From the NCBI RefSeq assembly GCF_003050865.1, contig NZ_QAOK01000002.1, positions 124,001-188,000 of the forward strand: a DNA stretch of 64,000 bases, in the 5' to 3' direction. Shown piece after piece: positions 34,133 to 45,192 of the stretch (position 1 is the stretch's first letter; each line of letters starts with the position of its first letter). The stretch is from Nitrosospira multiformis (lineage in GTDB: Bacteria > Pseudomonadota > Gammaproteobacteria > Burkholderiales > Nitrosomonadaceae). The notes under the pieces were generated by a model. It ran no database searches. It was given only the letters and a program-made list of their open reading frames with translations, and had not been told where the DNA came from. Position numbers and translations under genes: made by a program.

Positions 34133-34921
34133 ATGAAACCGCTTCTGCTGGCGGTGGATTCCGGCAACACACGCGTGAAATGGGGCCTGCACGATGGCCG
34201 TAACTGGCTCATGCAGGGGGTCGCGGCGCAGGGCGACAAAGCGCGGCTCGAGCGGGAATGGAGGAATCTGCATGAACCTTCACGGGTAGTGATATCCAAT
34301 GTCGCCAACATCCAGACCAAGACCAGCCTGTCGGAGCTACTGGCGCGGTGGAAAGCAGAGCCGCAATGGATTACTGCCGCTCCCTATCAATGCGGTGTCC
34401 GCAACTATTACTCCAACCCTGCGCAGCTTGGCAGTGATCGCTGGGCGGCGCTCGTGGCAGCGTGGGTGCTGGAACGGCAGGGGTGTCTGGTAGTCGATGC
34501 GGGAACTGCCATGACGGTAGATGCTCTTTCCGACACAGGTGAATTTCTCGGGGGAATCATTACCCCTGGCATCGATCTGATGCAGAAGATACCGGTGGAG
34601 AACCTTGGATCACTGGAATCGGGGGACGGAAAATTCTGCGATTATCCTGACAGTACCGCCGATGCGCTCTATAGTGGTGCGTTGCACGCGATGGGGGGCG
34701 CAATAGAACGCATGGCGGCCTTGCTTGCCGGTACCCTCGGTCGCATGCCTGAGTGCATTCTCAGCGGCGGTGCCGCGCAGCAGTTGCAACCCCAGCTTAA
34801 CGTGAACGTAAAAGTAATGGATAATCTCGTTCTGCAAGGCCTGCTGGCCATTGCCCGGGAGACTTCAGAAACAGCTTCGGGAGGAGCCGCGGCTTCCTCG
34901 GAAGATTCCATCGGAAATTGA
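34133..34921 (+). CDS. coaX: Type III pantothenate kinase
   Basis: A 262-residue CoaX, catalysing the first step of coenzyme A synthesis. It opens with LLLAVDSGNTRVKWGL, the ASKHA phosphate-1 motif, and has GSDRWAALVAAW and VVDAGTAMTVDAL with the catalytic aspartate, then LGGIITPGIDLM. This fold replaces the CoaA type in many betaproteobacteria. The ATG abuts the birA copy 2 stop, so translation is probably coupled. The order birA-coaX is common in the group. Confidence 0.95.
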   Translation: MKPLLLAVDSGNTRVKWGLHDGRNWLMQGVAAQGDKARLEREWRNLHEPSRVVISNVANIQTKTSLSELLARWKAEPQWITAAPYQCGVRNYYSNPAQLGSDRWAALVAAWVLERQGCLVVDAGTAMTVDALSDTGEFLGGIITPGIDLMQKIPVENLGSLESGDGKFCDYPDSTADALYSGALHAMGGAIERMAALLAGTLGRMPECILSGGAAQQLQPQLNVNVKVMDNLVLQGLLAIARETSETASGGAAASSEDSIGN

Positions 34922-34954
34922 TCTGCTTTTGCGTCCCGCGGACGTAGACTGGAT

Positions 34955-35653
34955 ATGTCCGTTTTTCAGAACGCAACCTTTTATACTACCGTCAACGAGC
35001 TGCGCGACCTGCCGGTGCCTGTTGGGGTCGAGATAGCCTTCGCCGGTCGCTCGAACGCGGGCAAGTCCAGTGCAATCAATGCTCTGGCAAACCGTAATCG
35101 TCTTGCTTTCGTCAGTAAAACACCGGGACGAACCCAGCATCTGAATTTTTTCCGGCTGGGAAACGACAGATTCCTGGTGGATCTGCCGGGCTATGGTTAT
35201 GCCAAAGTGCCAGCGGAAGTCCGTCGGCATTGGGAGCGCCTCCTCGGCACTTACCTTCAGACGAGGCAATCGCTTCACGGCATGGTGCTTATCATGGATA
35301 TACGGCATCCTTTAACACCGCTGGATCGGCAAATGCTTGCGTGGTTTGCGCCAACGAAGAAAGCGGTGCATGTGCTGCTTACCAAATCGGATAAGCTTAC
35401 GAGGCAGCAGGGGCAGAAAGTTCTCAAAACCGTGCTGGGTTTTTTACATGAATCTTATCCACAATGCAGCGTCCAATTGTTTTCCAGCACAAGCAGAGAA
35501 GGTGTTGAGGAGGCGTCTGCCTTGCTTGATACATGGTTCGGATCAGGGATCGACCTGGAGACCGAGGTGATCGGAGAGGCTCGCGTGCCGGGAAGCAATA
35601 AGGGAAATATGCCGGACGCCAAAAATAAAAAACCCCCGGTTAAAGGGGAATAA
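34955..35653 (+). CDS. engB: Ribosome biogenesis GTPase EngB (YsxC/YihA)
   Basis: A 232-residue TRAFAC GTPase needed for 50S subunit assembly. G1 is [10 protein letters not shown]2 lies in TPGRTQH, G3 is DLPGYG and G4 is LTKSDK. The core ends near residue 205; the remaining tail ([15 protein letters not shown]) is short and lysine/proline-rich and is encoded by the left arm of a hairpin. It follows coaX by 33 bases, making birA-coaX-engB one transcription unit. Confidence 0.95.
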   Translation: MSVFQNATFYTTVNELRDLPVPVGVEIAFAGRSNAGKSSAINALANRNRLAFVSKTPGRTQHLNFFRLGNDRFLVDLPGYGYAKVPAEVRRHWERLLGTYLQTRQSLHGMVLIMDIRHPLTPLDRQMLAWFAPTKKAVHVLLTKSDKLTRQQGQKVLKTVLGFLHESYPQCSVQLFSSTSREGVEEASALLDTWFGSGIDLETEVIGEARVPGSNKGNMPDAKNKKPPVKGE

Positions 35654-35688
35654 AACCGGGGGCAAACTACCTTAATAGGGATTAAGGT
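35632..35688 (+). terminator. Hairpins at the end of engB
   Basis: Arms cccccggtt and aaccggggg enclose the engB stop codon, so the stem begins inside the gene. A second exact inverted repeat, accttaat / attaaggt with loop aggg, follows at 35669-35688. Neither has a long T-run, but together they should reduce read-through into hemB. Confidence 0.65.
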
Positions 35689-35746
35689 ACCCGCTCAGGG
35701 AGGAAAAGCGGGAGACAAATAAACAACGTCTGCCAGTAAGATATAA

Positions 35747-36817
<1,071 letters not shown>

Positions 36818-36884
36818 GCCGGAATAAGGGCTGGAGGAGGACTGAAACAGGACGAACAGGCAGGAAGCAGGAATCGCACGAATT

Positions 36885-39215
36885 CTAATTCGACAGAAAG
36901 TCGTTTATGATGTCTTCCACCGACCTGATCGTGATATCTATCGGATCCTCCTCTTCGGGAGGGAGTTGCTCCTCCATGAAGTATTCCTCCAGCGTCGCGC
37001 CGGTGCCCCTCAGGCCGGTTTCCGGATTGATCCTGGCGGTTGTGATACCACTCGGAGGGGAATAGGAGGCGACCGGTACACCTTTCAACGCCTTGTCCAT
37101 ATAATTCATCCATATGGGGAGTGCCGCCCGACCGCCGGTTTCATTGTCTCCCATCGATTTCGGGTTATCGAAACCGATCCAGGCAATGGCGACCAGATCG
37201 GGCTGATATCCGCAGAACCAGGCGTCGACATAATTACTGGTAGTACCGGTTTTACCAGCCAGATCGTTACGGCCCAACTGTTTTGCTCTGGTGGCGGTTC
37301 CGCGCTGCACCACATCCCGCATCATGCTGGACATGAGAAAGGCATTGCGTGGATCGATAATCTGCTTGGCGTTTTCACCTGCCAGCAGGGGCTTCGGTTG
37401 CTCCACGATATTGCCGTTGACATCCTCTACGCGTTGTATGAGATAGGGGGATATCAGAAATCCGCCGTTGGCGAATGCAGCGTAACCTACCGCCATCTGC
37501 ATCGGGGTGACTGAACCTGCGCCGAGCGCCATCGCAAGGTAGGCTGGGTGTTGCTTGGGATCAAAACCGAAGCGTGCCACGTAATCCTGCGCGTACTGCA
37601 CGTCGATTGCCTGCAGAATGCGAATGGATACCAGATTCTTTGACCTCGCCAGCGCTTCACGCATGCGCAACGGCCCCTCATAGCGGTCCCCGAAATTTCG
37701 AGGATCCCACTGATCGCTCCCGGTCTCTTCAGCCGTAAACGAAAGCGGAGCATCATTGATGACAGTGGCCGGTGTGAAGCCTTTTTCCAGAGACGCGGAA
37801 TAAATGAATGGCTTGAAGCTGGAGCCAGGCTGGCGCCATGCCTGAGTAACATGGTTGAACTGGTTGCGGTTGAAATCAAACCCTCCCACCATGGCCCGGA
37901 TTGCCCCATCGTGGGGATTAATGGCGACCAGTGAAGCCTCTACTTGCGGCAGTTGTGTAATCTCCCAGGCGCCCTTTTCGTTTTTGTGGACACGAATCAG
38001 GGATCCGGGCCGAATAACCTGCTGGTTGGCAGCGGGTTTGGAAGTCAGAAATTGCTGCGCGAATTTGAGCCCGTCGCCCTTGATTTCGATGATCTCGCCG
38101 CCTTTGCGGTACGCCTTGACCCGCTTCGGGTTGGCCTCCAGTGCCACTGCGGCAAGAATGCCATCGCTGTCAGTCACTTCCTGCAAGGCTTCCTCGAGTA
38201 TTTCTTCCCGCTTCAAGTCCCCCGCCGGCAGCTTTATGACTGCTTCCGGACCGCGATAACCGTGCCGGTTGTCATAGTCCAGCACGCCTTGGCGTACCGC
38301 ATTATAAGCGGCTTCCTGGTCGAGAAAACGGATAGTGGTATAGACCTTGTAACCTCTCGTGTACGCATCCTCGTGGTGGCGCTGATACATGGTCTGGCGC
38401 GCCATTTCTGCGACGTAATCCGCCCGCAGAGCGTATTCCTGCGATTCCCGCCTGATTTGCAGAGGTTGTTTTTCCGCTTGTTCGAACTCCTCGTTCGGAA
38501 TGTAGCCCAGATCACGCATGCGCCGGAGCACATATACCTGCCGCGCTCGCGCGCGTTGCGGATTGACGACCGGATTGAAGCGCGAAGGCGCTTTGGGGAG
38601 TCCGGCGAGCATCGCGGCTTCCGCCAGATTGATTCTGTTCAGGCTTTTACCGAAGTAAACCTGCGCGGCAGCGGCAAAACCGTACGAACGCTGACCTAGA
38701 TAAATCTGGTTGAAGTAGAGTTCGAGAATCTGGTCCTTGCTTAAACTGTGTTCGATCTTGAACGCAAGCAGAGCTTCGCTGAATTTACGGTTCAGTGTTT
38801 TTTCCTTTGTCAGGAAAAAATTTCGTGCCACTTGCATTGTGATGGTGCTGGCACCCTGACGCAGGCCGCCGGAGGTGAAATTGGAATAAGCAGCACGCAA
38901 TATGCCAGTGTAGTCTACCCCGCCATGCTGATAAAACCGGTCGTCTTCGGCAGCCAGAATTGCCTGCTTCAGTCGCAGCGGAACTGAATCGATTTTGACA
39001 ACCTGGCGTCGTTCTTCTCCAAACTCGCCGATCAGGATGCCCTCCGCGCTATATACGCGTAACGGTACCTTGGGCCGATAGTCTGTTAAAGCATCGAGCG
39101 AGGGTAAGGCACGGATGGTTACCAATGCTGCGAAACCGAAAACCAGGGCTCCGATGACAACCAATGCAAAAAGCGCGGCCAAAGGGTAAGCCCACCACCG
39201 CCACCGCGCTAGCAT
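36885..39215 (-). CDS. mrcA: Penicillin-binding protein 1A, bifunctional peptidoglycan synthase
   Basis: A 776-residue class A PBP. One N-terminal membrane helix (AALFALVVIGALVFGFAALV), then the GT51 glycosyltransferase with EDDRFYQHGGVD and QGASTITMQVARN, then the PBP1A-specific insert, then the transpeptidase with the active serine in GSSFKPFIY, SKN in ARSKNLVS, and KTGTTSN. It builds and cross-links peptidoglycan in the periplasm. Length is slightly short of the E. coli protein but complete. A hydrophilic acidic tail (EEEDPIDITIRSVED) ends it. Confidence 0.96.
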   Translation of the reverse strand: MLARWRWWAYPLAALFALVVIGALVFGFAALVTIRALPSLDALTDYRPKVPLRVYSAEGILIGEFGEERRQVVKIDSVPLRLKQAILAAEDDRFYQHGGVDYTGILRAAYSNFTSGGLRQGASTITMQVARNFFLTKEKTLNRKFSEALLAFKIEHSLSKDQILELYFNQIYLGQRSYGFAAAAQVYFGKSLNRINLAEAAMLAGLPKAPSRFNPVVNPQRARARQVYVLRRMRDLGYIPNEEFEQAEKQPLQIRRESQEYALRADYVAEMARQTMYQRHHEDAYTRGYKVYTTIRFLDQEAAYNAVRQGVLDYDNRHGYRGPEAVIKLPAGDLKREEILEEALQEVTDSDGILAAVALEANPKRVKAYRKGGEIIEIKGDGLKFAQQFLTSKPAANQQVIRPGSLIRVHKNEKGAWEITQLPQVEASLVAINPHDGAIRAMVGGFDFNRNQFNHVTQAWRQPGSSFKPFIYSASLEKGFTPATVINDAPLSFTAEETGSDQWDPRNFGDRYEGPLRMREALARSKNLVSIRILQAIDVQYAQDYVARFGFDPKQHPAYLAMALGAGSVTPMQMAVGYAAFANGGFLISPYLIQRVEDVNGNIVEQPKPLLAGENAKQIIDPRNAFLMSSMMRDVVQRGTATRAKQLGRNDLAGKTGTTSNYVDAWFCGYQPDLVAIAWIGFDNPKSMGDNETGGRAALPIWMNYMDKALKGVPVASYSPPSGITTARINPETGLRGTGATLEEYFMEEQLPPEEEDPIDITIRSVEDIINDFLSN

Positions 39216-39369
39216 GTGAGTAGGTTCTTGCAGAGGAAGGTTAAGACAGGCATGGGCATTCTATAAAAATAACACTACGTTTTATGTAAGACACAGCAAT
39301 CGCTCGGAGAGCGTTGGCAGGGCATTTTGAAAGATTTTTCGGAAAATGCAAGGCCCGCGATCCAGTTTC

Positions 39370-39759
39370 TTACGAGATGGGGGAAAAAACTGCGGGATTT
39401 TTTGTCAGGGCGACCAGTACGATGTAAATAAATACGAATTGGGCTGCGACACATGCGAATATTTTTGCCTTGCGCGTTTTTCCAAATCTTAGCGCCGTCA
39501 TGCCCAGACCGATATACAGCAGCAGCCCGAGGACCTTGGCGCTGAGCCAGGAGTCATGTATCGGATCCTGTTGAATACGGATAGCCAGTGCAACAGCACT
39601 CGCAAGCAGTACTGTATCCACTATATGCGGTGTAATTTTTACCCAGCGCCGTTTCAAGCCAGCAGTTCCCTGGATCATCCAGATGCTGCGCAATGAAAAC
39701 AAAAGATAGCTTATTATAACGCTGCCGACATGGATCATTTTTATTGCTGCATAACTCAT
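39370..39759 (-). CDS. SirB-family membrane protein
   Basis: A 129-residue membrane protein with four hydrophobic helices (for example IHVGSVIISYLLFSLRS and VLGLLLYIGLGMTALRF). Similar to SirB proteins, originally named from invasion gene regulation but of unknown molecular function. The start at 39759 is preferred since GGGAGG lies just upstream; the longer frame is not credible. It begins two bases after the stop of the next gene upstream, so both are cotranscribed. Confidence 0.75.
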   Translation of the reverse strand: MSYAAIKMIHVGSVIISYLLFSLRSIWMIQGTAGLKRRWVKITPHIVDTVLLASAVALAIRIQQDPIHDSWLSAKVLGLLLYIGLGMTALRFGKTRKAKIFACVAAQFVFIYIVLVALTKNPAVFSPIS

Positions 39760-39761
39760 GC

Positions 39762-40247
39762 CTATCCTCCCTGCAGCATCCAGCCGTGGCTGCCGGCCAC
39801 TGCCCCGGCAACGGTAACGAGACTTAAACTCAGCAATATCCAGTGCATCCGCTGCGCCAGTGCGAAAGCCTTCGCGGGATCGCGTTGAGACATTTTTGCC
39901 TTCTGCCTGCGAAATACCAGGGGCTCCACTATAAACAGCATCAAGGTGAAGATCAGCCACACAGCAACCATGGCGTGCATCCACCAGAAGCGGAGCTCAG
40001 TAAAACGGTGCCAGGCATTGAGAACATGAACCATGTAGAAGCCGCTCAGCCCCACGATTAGTGTGGTCCAGCGCGCCTGCGGAGCAAAGCGGTTTTCGAT
40101 GTGGCTGAAAAATTCCGTCCGCTCGGCTGCGGATTTCATTTTCGCCATAATGGGAAACAGCACTGCTGTCACCATGGCGACACCTCCGATCCACAGCACG
40201 ACTCCCAGCACATGCAGCACTCGGGCAAATGCGAATTCATTCATCAA
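39762..40247 (-). CDS. Integral membrane protein, CopD-like
   Basis: A 161-residue protein with four likely membrane helices. It starts MNEFAFARVLHVLGVVLWIGG, with the His-x-x-G-x-x-x-W pattern of the CopD-like group, and has further conserved histidines in ELRFWWMHAMVAVW and RMHWILLSLS that could bind heme or a metal. Function unknown. Forms a two-gene unit with the SirB-like gene (2-base gap). Confidence 0.65.
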   Translation of the reverse strand: MMNEFAFARVLHVLGVVLWIGGVAMVTAVLFPIMAKMKSAAERTEFFSHIENRFAPQARWTTLIVGLSGFYMVHVLNAWHRFTELRFWWMHAMVAVWLIFTLMLFIVEPLVFRRQKAKMSQRDPAKAFALAQRMHWILLSLSLVTVAGAVAGSHGWMLQGG

Positions 40248-40423
40248 GTTTTCCCTTCGGCTATTCCCGAGCTAAGACTTCCTGTGTAAATATTAAGTTC
40301 TGGCACTGACTGACTGCATTTGTACGCTTTCGATATCCGTTCTGGTATCCTCGAACTTCATGCCGGAGTTCCAGCAATATGCTGGTGAAATATCGAAATC
40401 CGCGGCGTAACGTCCGTGTTGCA

Positions 40424-41836
40424 TCAATCCAGCGCCTGTGCACCGAACGCCTCACAGCCTGCAAGGTCGGATTCGCGGCAGCGGGGAAGTTGTTTCGAGA
40501 GCTCGCGTAATGCAGTCCGCAGACCTTCTTCCAGGACAGGATGATAAAAGGGCATGCGCAGCATCTCATGCACGGTAAGTGAGCGGCCGATCGCCAGTGT
40601 CAGCAGGTGCGCCATGTGCTCCGCATCGGGACTGCACATTTCAGCTCCAAGGAGCCTGCCGCTGACCGGTTCGGCGTAAATGCGCAGAATGCCGTCGTTA
40701 CGTTGCGCCATGCGCGCCCGGCTCTGGCGTTCGAAACGCACCTCTCCTGCCAATGTTCCGCTGGCGAGAGAGGCATGTTTTTTACCGACGATGGCTATGC
40801 CAGGATCGGTAAACACGATCGCAAGTGGTGTGCGACGCTCAAAGCGAATGGGAGCAGGGTGGGTGGCATTGATTCCTGCAATGTGGCCCTCGTCCGCTGC
40901 CTCGTGCAACAGAGGTCTCATGCCGCTCACATCCCCTGCCATGAAAACCGGCAGGTCTGCTATCTGCATGGTATGGGGATCAACAGGGGGCAGCCCTCTT
41001 TCATTCAACTGGATGCCTAGCGTCTCCAGTCCCAGATTCTCGATATTAGGCCTGCGGCCCAGACTGGCAAGAACAGCATCGACCGCGGTTTCCTGTGTCC
41101 CGGCACACACCCGCATATCTCCATCAGCTACCCGGAGATCTGCCTGCTTGCCCAGATGTATCCTGAACTCGTCTGCAAGAAGCTCTGCCGCAACCGCATT
41201 CACTTTCGGATCGCTCAAACCGGCGACGGTGTCGCTTTTACTGAATGCCGTTACCTCGATTCCCAGCCGCGCGAGCGCTTGAGCCATTTCCACGCCCACC
41301 GCCCCCAGGCCTATGACTGCTACACGATCGGGAAGTGTTTTCTGTTCGAATAACGTGTCAGTCGTCAGGATCTGCCTGTCGAGTGCAAGCCAGGGAGAAG
41401 GTACAAACGGTCTGGAGCCAGTGGCAATGATAATGTTCCGAGCGCGCAATTCCTGCCCGTTTACCTCGAGCCTTCCTGTTTCAAGAAGGCGCGCACGCCC
41501 GGAAATAGCTCGCTCTCCCAGCACTTCCGTCGCCTTCAGCGTGCTGCCGACAAAGTCATCCCGCAGTCGACGCACCCGTCGCAGGACAGCTGCAATATCC
41601 GGCGTGAGGCAATCTGCTCCATGGATTCCGAATTCCTCAAAGGAGGTGCGGCGATGGAACGCCTTTGCAGCCTCGATCAGGGCCTTGGAAGGCATGCACC
41701 CGACACGCGCGCAGACTGTCCCCCAGGGACCATCGTTGATAATGGCGAAATTGTCAGTTCGCTTCTTTACTTCCCTGAGAGCGGCCAATCCTGTGGTACC
41801 GGCGCCGATGATAATAACGTCGAAAGTTTCCCTCAC
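40424..41836 (-). CDS. Dihydrolipoyl dehydrogenase-like flavoprotein disulfide reductase
   Basis: A 470-residue class I pyridine nucleotide-disulfide oxidoreductase. FAD-binding GAGTTG near the N-terminus, redox cysteines in GTVCARVGCMPSKALIEAA, NAD-binding GLGAVGVEMAQALARLG, second FAD motif VFMAGDVSG, and C-terminal interface HPVLEEGLRTAL with the catalytic His-Glu. No lipoyl domain and no 2-oxoacid dehydrogenase genes nearby, so it may be a stand-alone reductase related to Lpd, mercuric reductase or soluble transhydrogenase; no extra metal-binding cysteines for mercury are seen at the C-terminus apart from CRESDLAGC. Confidence 0.85.
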   Translation of the reverse strand: MRETFDVIIIGAGTTGLAALREVKKRTDNFAIINDGPWGTVCARVGCMPSKALIEAAKAFHRRTSFEEFGIHGADCLTPDIAAVLRRVRRLRDDFVGSTLKATEVLGERAISGRARLLETGRLEVNGQELRARNIIIATGSRPFVPSPWLALDRQILTTDTLFEQKTLPDRVAVIGLGAVGVEMAQALARLGIEVTAFSKSDTVAGLSDPKVNAVAAELLADEFRIHLGKQADLRVADGDMRVCAGTQETAVDAVLASLGRRPNIENLGLETLGIQLNERGLPPVDPHTMQIADLPVFMAGDVSGMRPLLHEAADEGHIAGINATHPAPIRFERRTPLAIVFTDPGIAIVGKKHASLASGTLAGEVRFERQSRARMAQRNDGILRIYAEPVSGRLLGAEMCSPDAEHMAHLLTLAIGRSLTVHEMLRMPFYHPVLEEGLRTALRELSKQLPRCRESDLAGCEAFGAQALD

Positions 41837-42008
41837 GAGGATTTCCTCTTCATCAGGATGTTGGACGAATTTTCATGTTTTCATGAGATGAGGTGTCCCT
41901 CCTTGACTTGGCAATCGAACTGCGAGAATCATTTATCCAGGATAGCTCCCCTGGCAGTCAGTTGTTCTGGGGGAAGGACGTGCTATTCAGCGGCGCGTTG
42001 TTTAGCAG

Positions 42009-42890
42009 CTATTGTTTACGCCTGTGGGGTGCTGATTCAACCCGGTCAGCCTCTTTTCCGCTTTCCGGTCCGGTCCGTGCCGCCAGCCACTCCCGGGAAA
42101 TCTTCTGTGCCTGCGCCAGTTGCTTGCTGCTTAGCGCGCGCATGACTTCATCCCTGGCTGGCATGGCCTGCTGGACGCCGGCAGCGGCCGCAAGATTCAA
42201 CCATACATAGCTTTGCACATGGTCCGTAGGGAGACCGTATCCATTGCGATAGATGAGGCCCAGCTCATATTGTGCGGGCCCGTAGCCTTGCTCTGCGGCC
42301 AGTTGGAGCCATTTTGCAGCTTCGGCAAAGTCCTGGAGTGCGCCGTTCCCCGTCAGGTACAGCAGCCCGAGCTTATACTGGGAATCCGCGTCTCCGTTAA
42401 TCGCCGCCTCCTGATATAGTCGAACGGTAAAACTATGATCCTCCACGGGATTTAGCGCAGGAGCGGAAGGGGTGATGCTTCCGGACGACTGGTTGATGTC
42501 ATGAGTTCTGCGCGTCCCCAGTGCCGGGCCGAGGAGCGCTTCCTGGCTATTCTGCGGTTTGCTGGCCGCGGGGGTAACAGGATTCTCGGTTCCAGTTTCC
42601 GGGACGGGGTCCGCATAGGGATCAGCCATGTTGTGCTCTATGATCAGCCAGACCGTTGTAATCAGCAATGCGCCGATGAACAGCACTCCCCCCAATGCAA
42701 GAAAGGCATTGGGATTTTTCACCCAAAAGCGCTCCTTACATTCCCGGCAACGTACGGGTCGAAGGAACAGCATACCCAATGTTCGCTCGCCGGGACGCAC
42801 GCGCGAATGGTGCGTTCTTTCGCTCCCGCACTTGATGCATTTTGGGTACATGATATCGGGTAGGGTAGCTGTCCTGCTTGAGGAACTCAT
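42009..42890 (-). CDS. Membrane protein with zinc ribbon and Sel1 repeats
   Basis: A 293-residue protein. At the N-terminus two CxxC pairs (YPKCIKCGSE and VRCRECKERFW) form a probable zinc ribbon facing the cytoplasm; a membrane helix follows (LALGGVLFIGALLITTVWLI); after a linker come Sel1-type repeats (DADSQYKLGLLYLTGNG and YGPAQYELGLIYRNGYG) in the periplasm. Sel1 repeats mediate protein contacts, often in envelope quality control. No neighbour suggests a partner. ATG 42890 is used; a second in-frame ATG lies 13 codons in. Confidence 0.75.
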   Translation of the reverse strand: MSSSSRTATLPDIMYPKCIKCGSERTHHSRVRPGERTLGMLFLRPVRCRECKERFWVKNPNAFLALGGVLFIGALLITTVWLIIEHNMADPYADPVPETGTENPVTPAASKPQNSQEALLGPALGTRRTHDINQSSGSITPSAPALNPVEDHSFTVRLYQEAAINGDADSQYKLGLLYLTGNGALQDFAEAAKWLQLAAEQGYGPAQYELGLIYRNGYGLPTDHVQSYVWLNLAAAAGVQQAMPARDEVMRALSSKQLAQAQKISREWLAARTGPESGKEADRVESAPHRRKQ

Positions 42891-43144
42891 TGCGGTGTTT
42901 GTACCTGTTTTTTTTCCACAAGTCTAAATATTGCCTGTACGGACGTCAACCACCGAAACCGTGGTATCGCGGAGCTGACTCCGCGGAGTTGTTTTTCCGG
43001 AATAGAAAACCCGGCAAGATCGAAGTGCTTCAGCATTTGCAGTCCGACAGTTTTCCGCAACGAAGCCTGAGCCCGGATATTTCACGCATTACGGGATGAT
43101 GGCGAGGTGGTTTGCGAGCAGATTTGCGTAGCCCGCAGCCGGGA

Positions 43145-44062
43145 CTAGATGCCGGCGCCGCCATCGAACACCTCGTTGCGTGTCTGCGCCTGGGAAATGA
43201 CGCTGCCAGGAGGCACGCTGCGGGTGAGCCATACATTCCCGCCAATGGTCGAGCCTCGGCCGATAGTGATGCGTCCCAGGATCGTCGCGCCAGCATATAT
43301 GACGACATCATTTTCGACGATAGGATGACGCAAATTGCCTTTTACCAGAGCCCCATGCTCATCCACTGGAAAGCGCTTGGCGCCGAGGGTGACAGCCTGG
43401 TATAGGCGCACATGTTCGCCGATGATGGCGGTCTCGCCGATAACCACACCCGTCCCATGGTCTATGAAGAAGAATCCGCCGATTTGCGCACCCGGATGGA
43501 TTTCGATGCCGGTGGAAGAATGAGCAATTTCAGAAATCATTCTGGCGATCAATGGCGCGCCCAGCCGGTGCAACTCATGCGCTAGCCTGTAATAGGTAAT
43601 GGCGGTAATTCCGGGATAGCATACCAGAACCTCATCTACGCTTCGTGCAGCCGGGTCTCCTTCATAGGCTGCCTGAATGTCGCTTTCAAGCAAACTGCGT
43701 ATATGCGGTAGCCTTTGGGCAAAGGCTTGCGTAATTCCCGCTGCCCGCTCTCTTTCAGAATTGCCTGTCGCGTCCGCATCACTAGCAAAGCGCAGTTCAC
43801 GGCGCACCTGCACCATCAATTCCCGCAGCGTTACATCGAGCGTGTGGCCCACATAATAATCGACGCTTTCATTGGTGAGATCGGGCATTCCCAGACGATT
43901 GGGAAACAACACGGCTCCCAGTCCATCCGCAATGCCGACCAGCACCTTGCGGGAAGGAAGCTTGGGGGGCCTGTCGCGTCTCTGCCGGTTTTCCAGGGAT
44001 TTGAGCCGCAGTGCGCGCAATTCGGACACTACGCCGCCAATTTCCAGCCCTGTTCGTTTCAA
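43145..44062 (-). CDS. cysE: Serine O-acetyltransferase, EpsC-type
   Basis: A 305-residue enzyme that makes O-acetylserine, the precursor of cysteine. N-terminal helical domain, then the left-handed beta-helix of hexapeptide repeats: IHPGAQIGGFFFIDHGTGVV, IGETAIIGEHVRLYQAVTLG and VVIYAGATILGRITIGRGS. The histidine in IDHGTG is catalytic. Longer N-terminus than E. coli CysE, as in the EpsC group. The cysteine synthase gene lies 58 bases upstream on the same strand, giving a cysK-cysE unit. Confidence 0.94.
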   Translation of the reverse strand: MKRTGLEIGGVVSELRALRLKSLENRQRRDRPPKLPSRKVLVGIADGLGAVLFPNRLGMPDLTNESVDYYVGHTLDVTLRELMVQVRRELRFASDADATGNSERERAAGITQAFAQRLPHIRSLLESDIQAAYEGDPAARSVDEVLVCYPGITAITYYRLAHELHRLGAPLIARMISEIAHSSTGIEIHPGAQIGGFFFIDHGTGVVIGETAIIGEHVRLYQAVTLGAKRFPVDEHGALVKGNLRHPIVENDVVIYAGATILGRITIGRGSTIGGNVWLTRSVPPGSVISQAQTRNEVFDGGAGI

Positions 44063-44120
44063 TCAGAAATACTCCTTCATTTACATTTATTATCACTCAA
44101 CCTGGCTATTCCTGAGCCTC

Positions 44121-45074
44121 CTAAACGTCCTCAAAAAGGTTGGAGCTCAGATAGCGTTCTCCTGAATCGGGCAGAACGACAACAATGGTTTTTCCGGCGC
44201 TTTCCGCTCGCTTCGCATGATTTAACGCGGCTGCAACCGCTGCGCCGCATGAAATCCCCGAAATAATGCCTTCTTCGCGTGCAAGGCGACGTGCATAGTG
44301 AATCGCATCTTCATTGCTGATCTGCTGTACATCATCCACGAGAGAGAGATCCAGATTTGCAGGAATGAACCCTGCGCCAATTCCCGGGATTCGGTGAGGT
44401 CCGGGTTTCAGCGGTTCGCCAGCCCGATGCTGCGTGATCACCGGGCTGGCAGCGGGCTCAACGGCGACCGAGATGATGGACTTTTTCTTCGTCCCCTTTA
44501 TATATCGCGAAACACCGGTAATGGTGCCTCCCGTGCCCACGCCGGCAACAAAAATATCGACTGCCCCGTCGGTATCGTTCCAGATCTCCGGTCCCGTGGT
44601 GCGCTCGTGAACGGCAGGGTTGGCCGGGTTGGAAAATTGCTGAAGCAGGAGGTATCGGCCTGGATCGGAAGCAACGATTTCTTCGGCCTTCGCCACCGCG
44701 CCTTTCATGCCCCGTGCGCCCTCGGTCAGAACCAGTTTTGCCCCGTAAGCGAGAAGCAGCTTGCGGCGTTCCAGACCCATGGTTTCGGGCATGGTCAATG
44801 TCAGTGGTATGCCGCGGGCAGCTGCAACAGAAGCAAGGGCGATGCCCGTATTGCCGCTGGTAGGTTCCACCAGTTCTATTCCGGCACAAAGCAGTCCGCG
44901 ATGCTCCGCGTCTTCGATCATTGCCGCGCCGATACGGCATTTTACAGAATAAGCGGGATTACGGCTTTCGATCTTGGCCAGTACCGTTGCCGGGGCGCCA
45001 TCCGTGACGCGATTAAGCCGGACCAATGGCGTGCGCCCGATGGTCTGGGAATTATCTTTGAACCAGTGCGCCAT
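44121..45074 (-). CDS. cysK: Cysteine synthase A (O-acetylserine sulfhydrylase)
   Basis: A 317-residue PLP enzyme turning O-acetylserine and sulfide into cysteine. The PLP lysine is in [15 protein letters not shown] (usual form NPAGSVKDRIG, with Tyr and Cys replacing Gly and Asp here), the substrate loop is [12 protein letters not shown] and the phosphate loop GTGGTITGV. The ATG at 45074 is taken; a TTG four codons upstream is an alternative. Pairs with the O-acetyltransferase downstream. Confidence 0.93.
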   Translation of the reverse strand: MAHWFKDNSQTIGRTPLVRLNRVTDGAPATVLAKIESRNPAYSVKCRIGAAMIEDAEHRGLLCAGIELVEPTSGNTGIALASVAAARGIPLTLTMPETMGLERRKLLLAYGAKLVLTEGARGMKGAVAKAEEIVASDPGRYLLLQQFSNPANPAVHERTTGPEIWNDTDGAVDIFVAGVGTGGTITGVSRYIKGTKKKSIISVAVEPAASPVITQHRAGEPLKPGPHRIPGIGAGFIPANLDLSLVDDVQQISNEDAIHYARRLAREEGIISGISCGAAVAAALNHAKRAESAGKTIVVVLPDSGERYLSSNLFEDV

Positions 45075-45192
45075 TTTCAATGTCAATGCGTCCTTCCATA
45101 CACGGATTGTCCAGGAGATACTGGAGATTCGAGCATGATCTGCTTCCTGGGAGCCAATTGTGCTTATTATTTATTCGGAATTGGAGGTCGAT

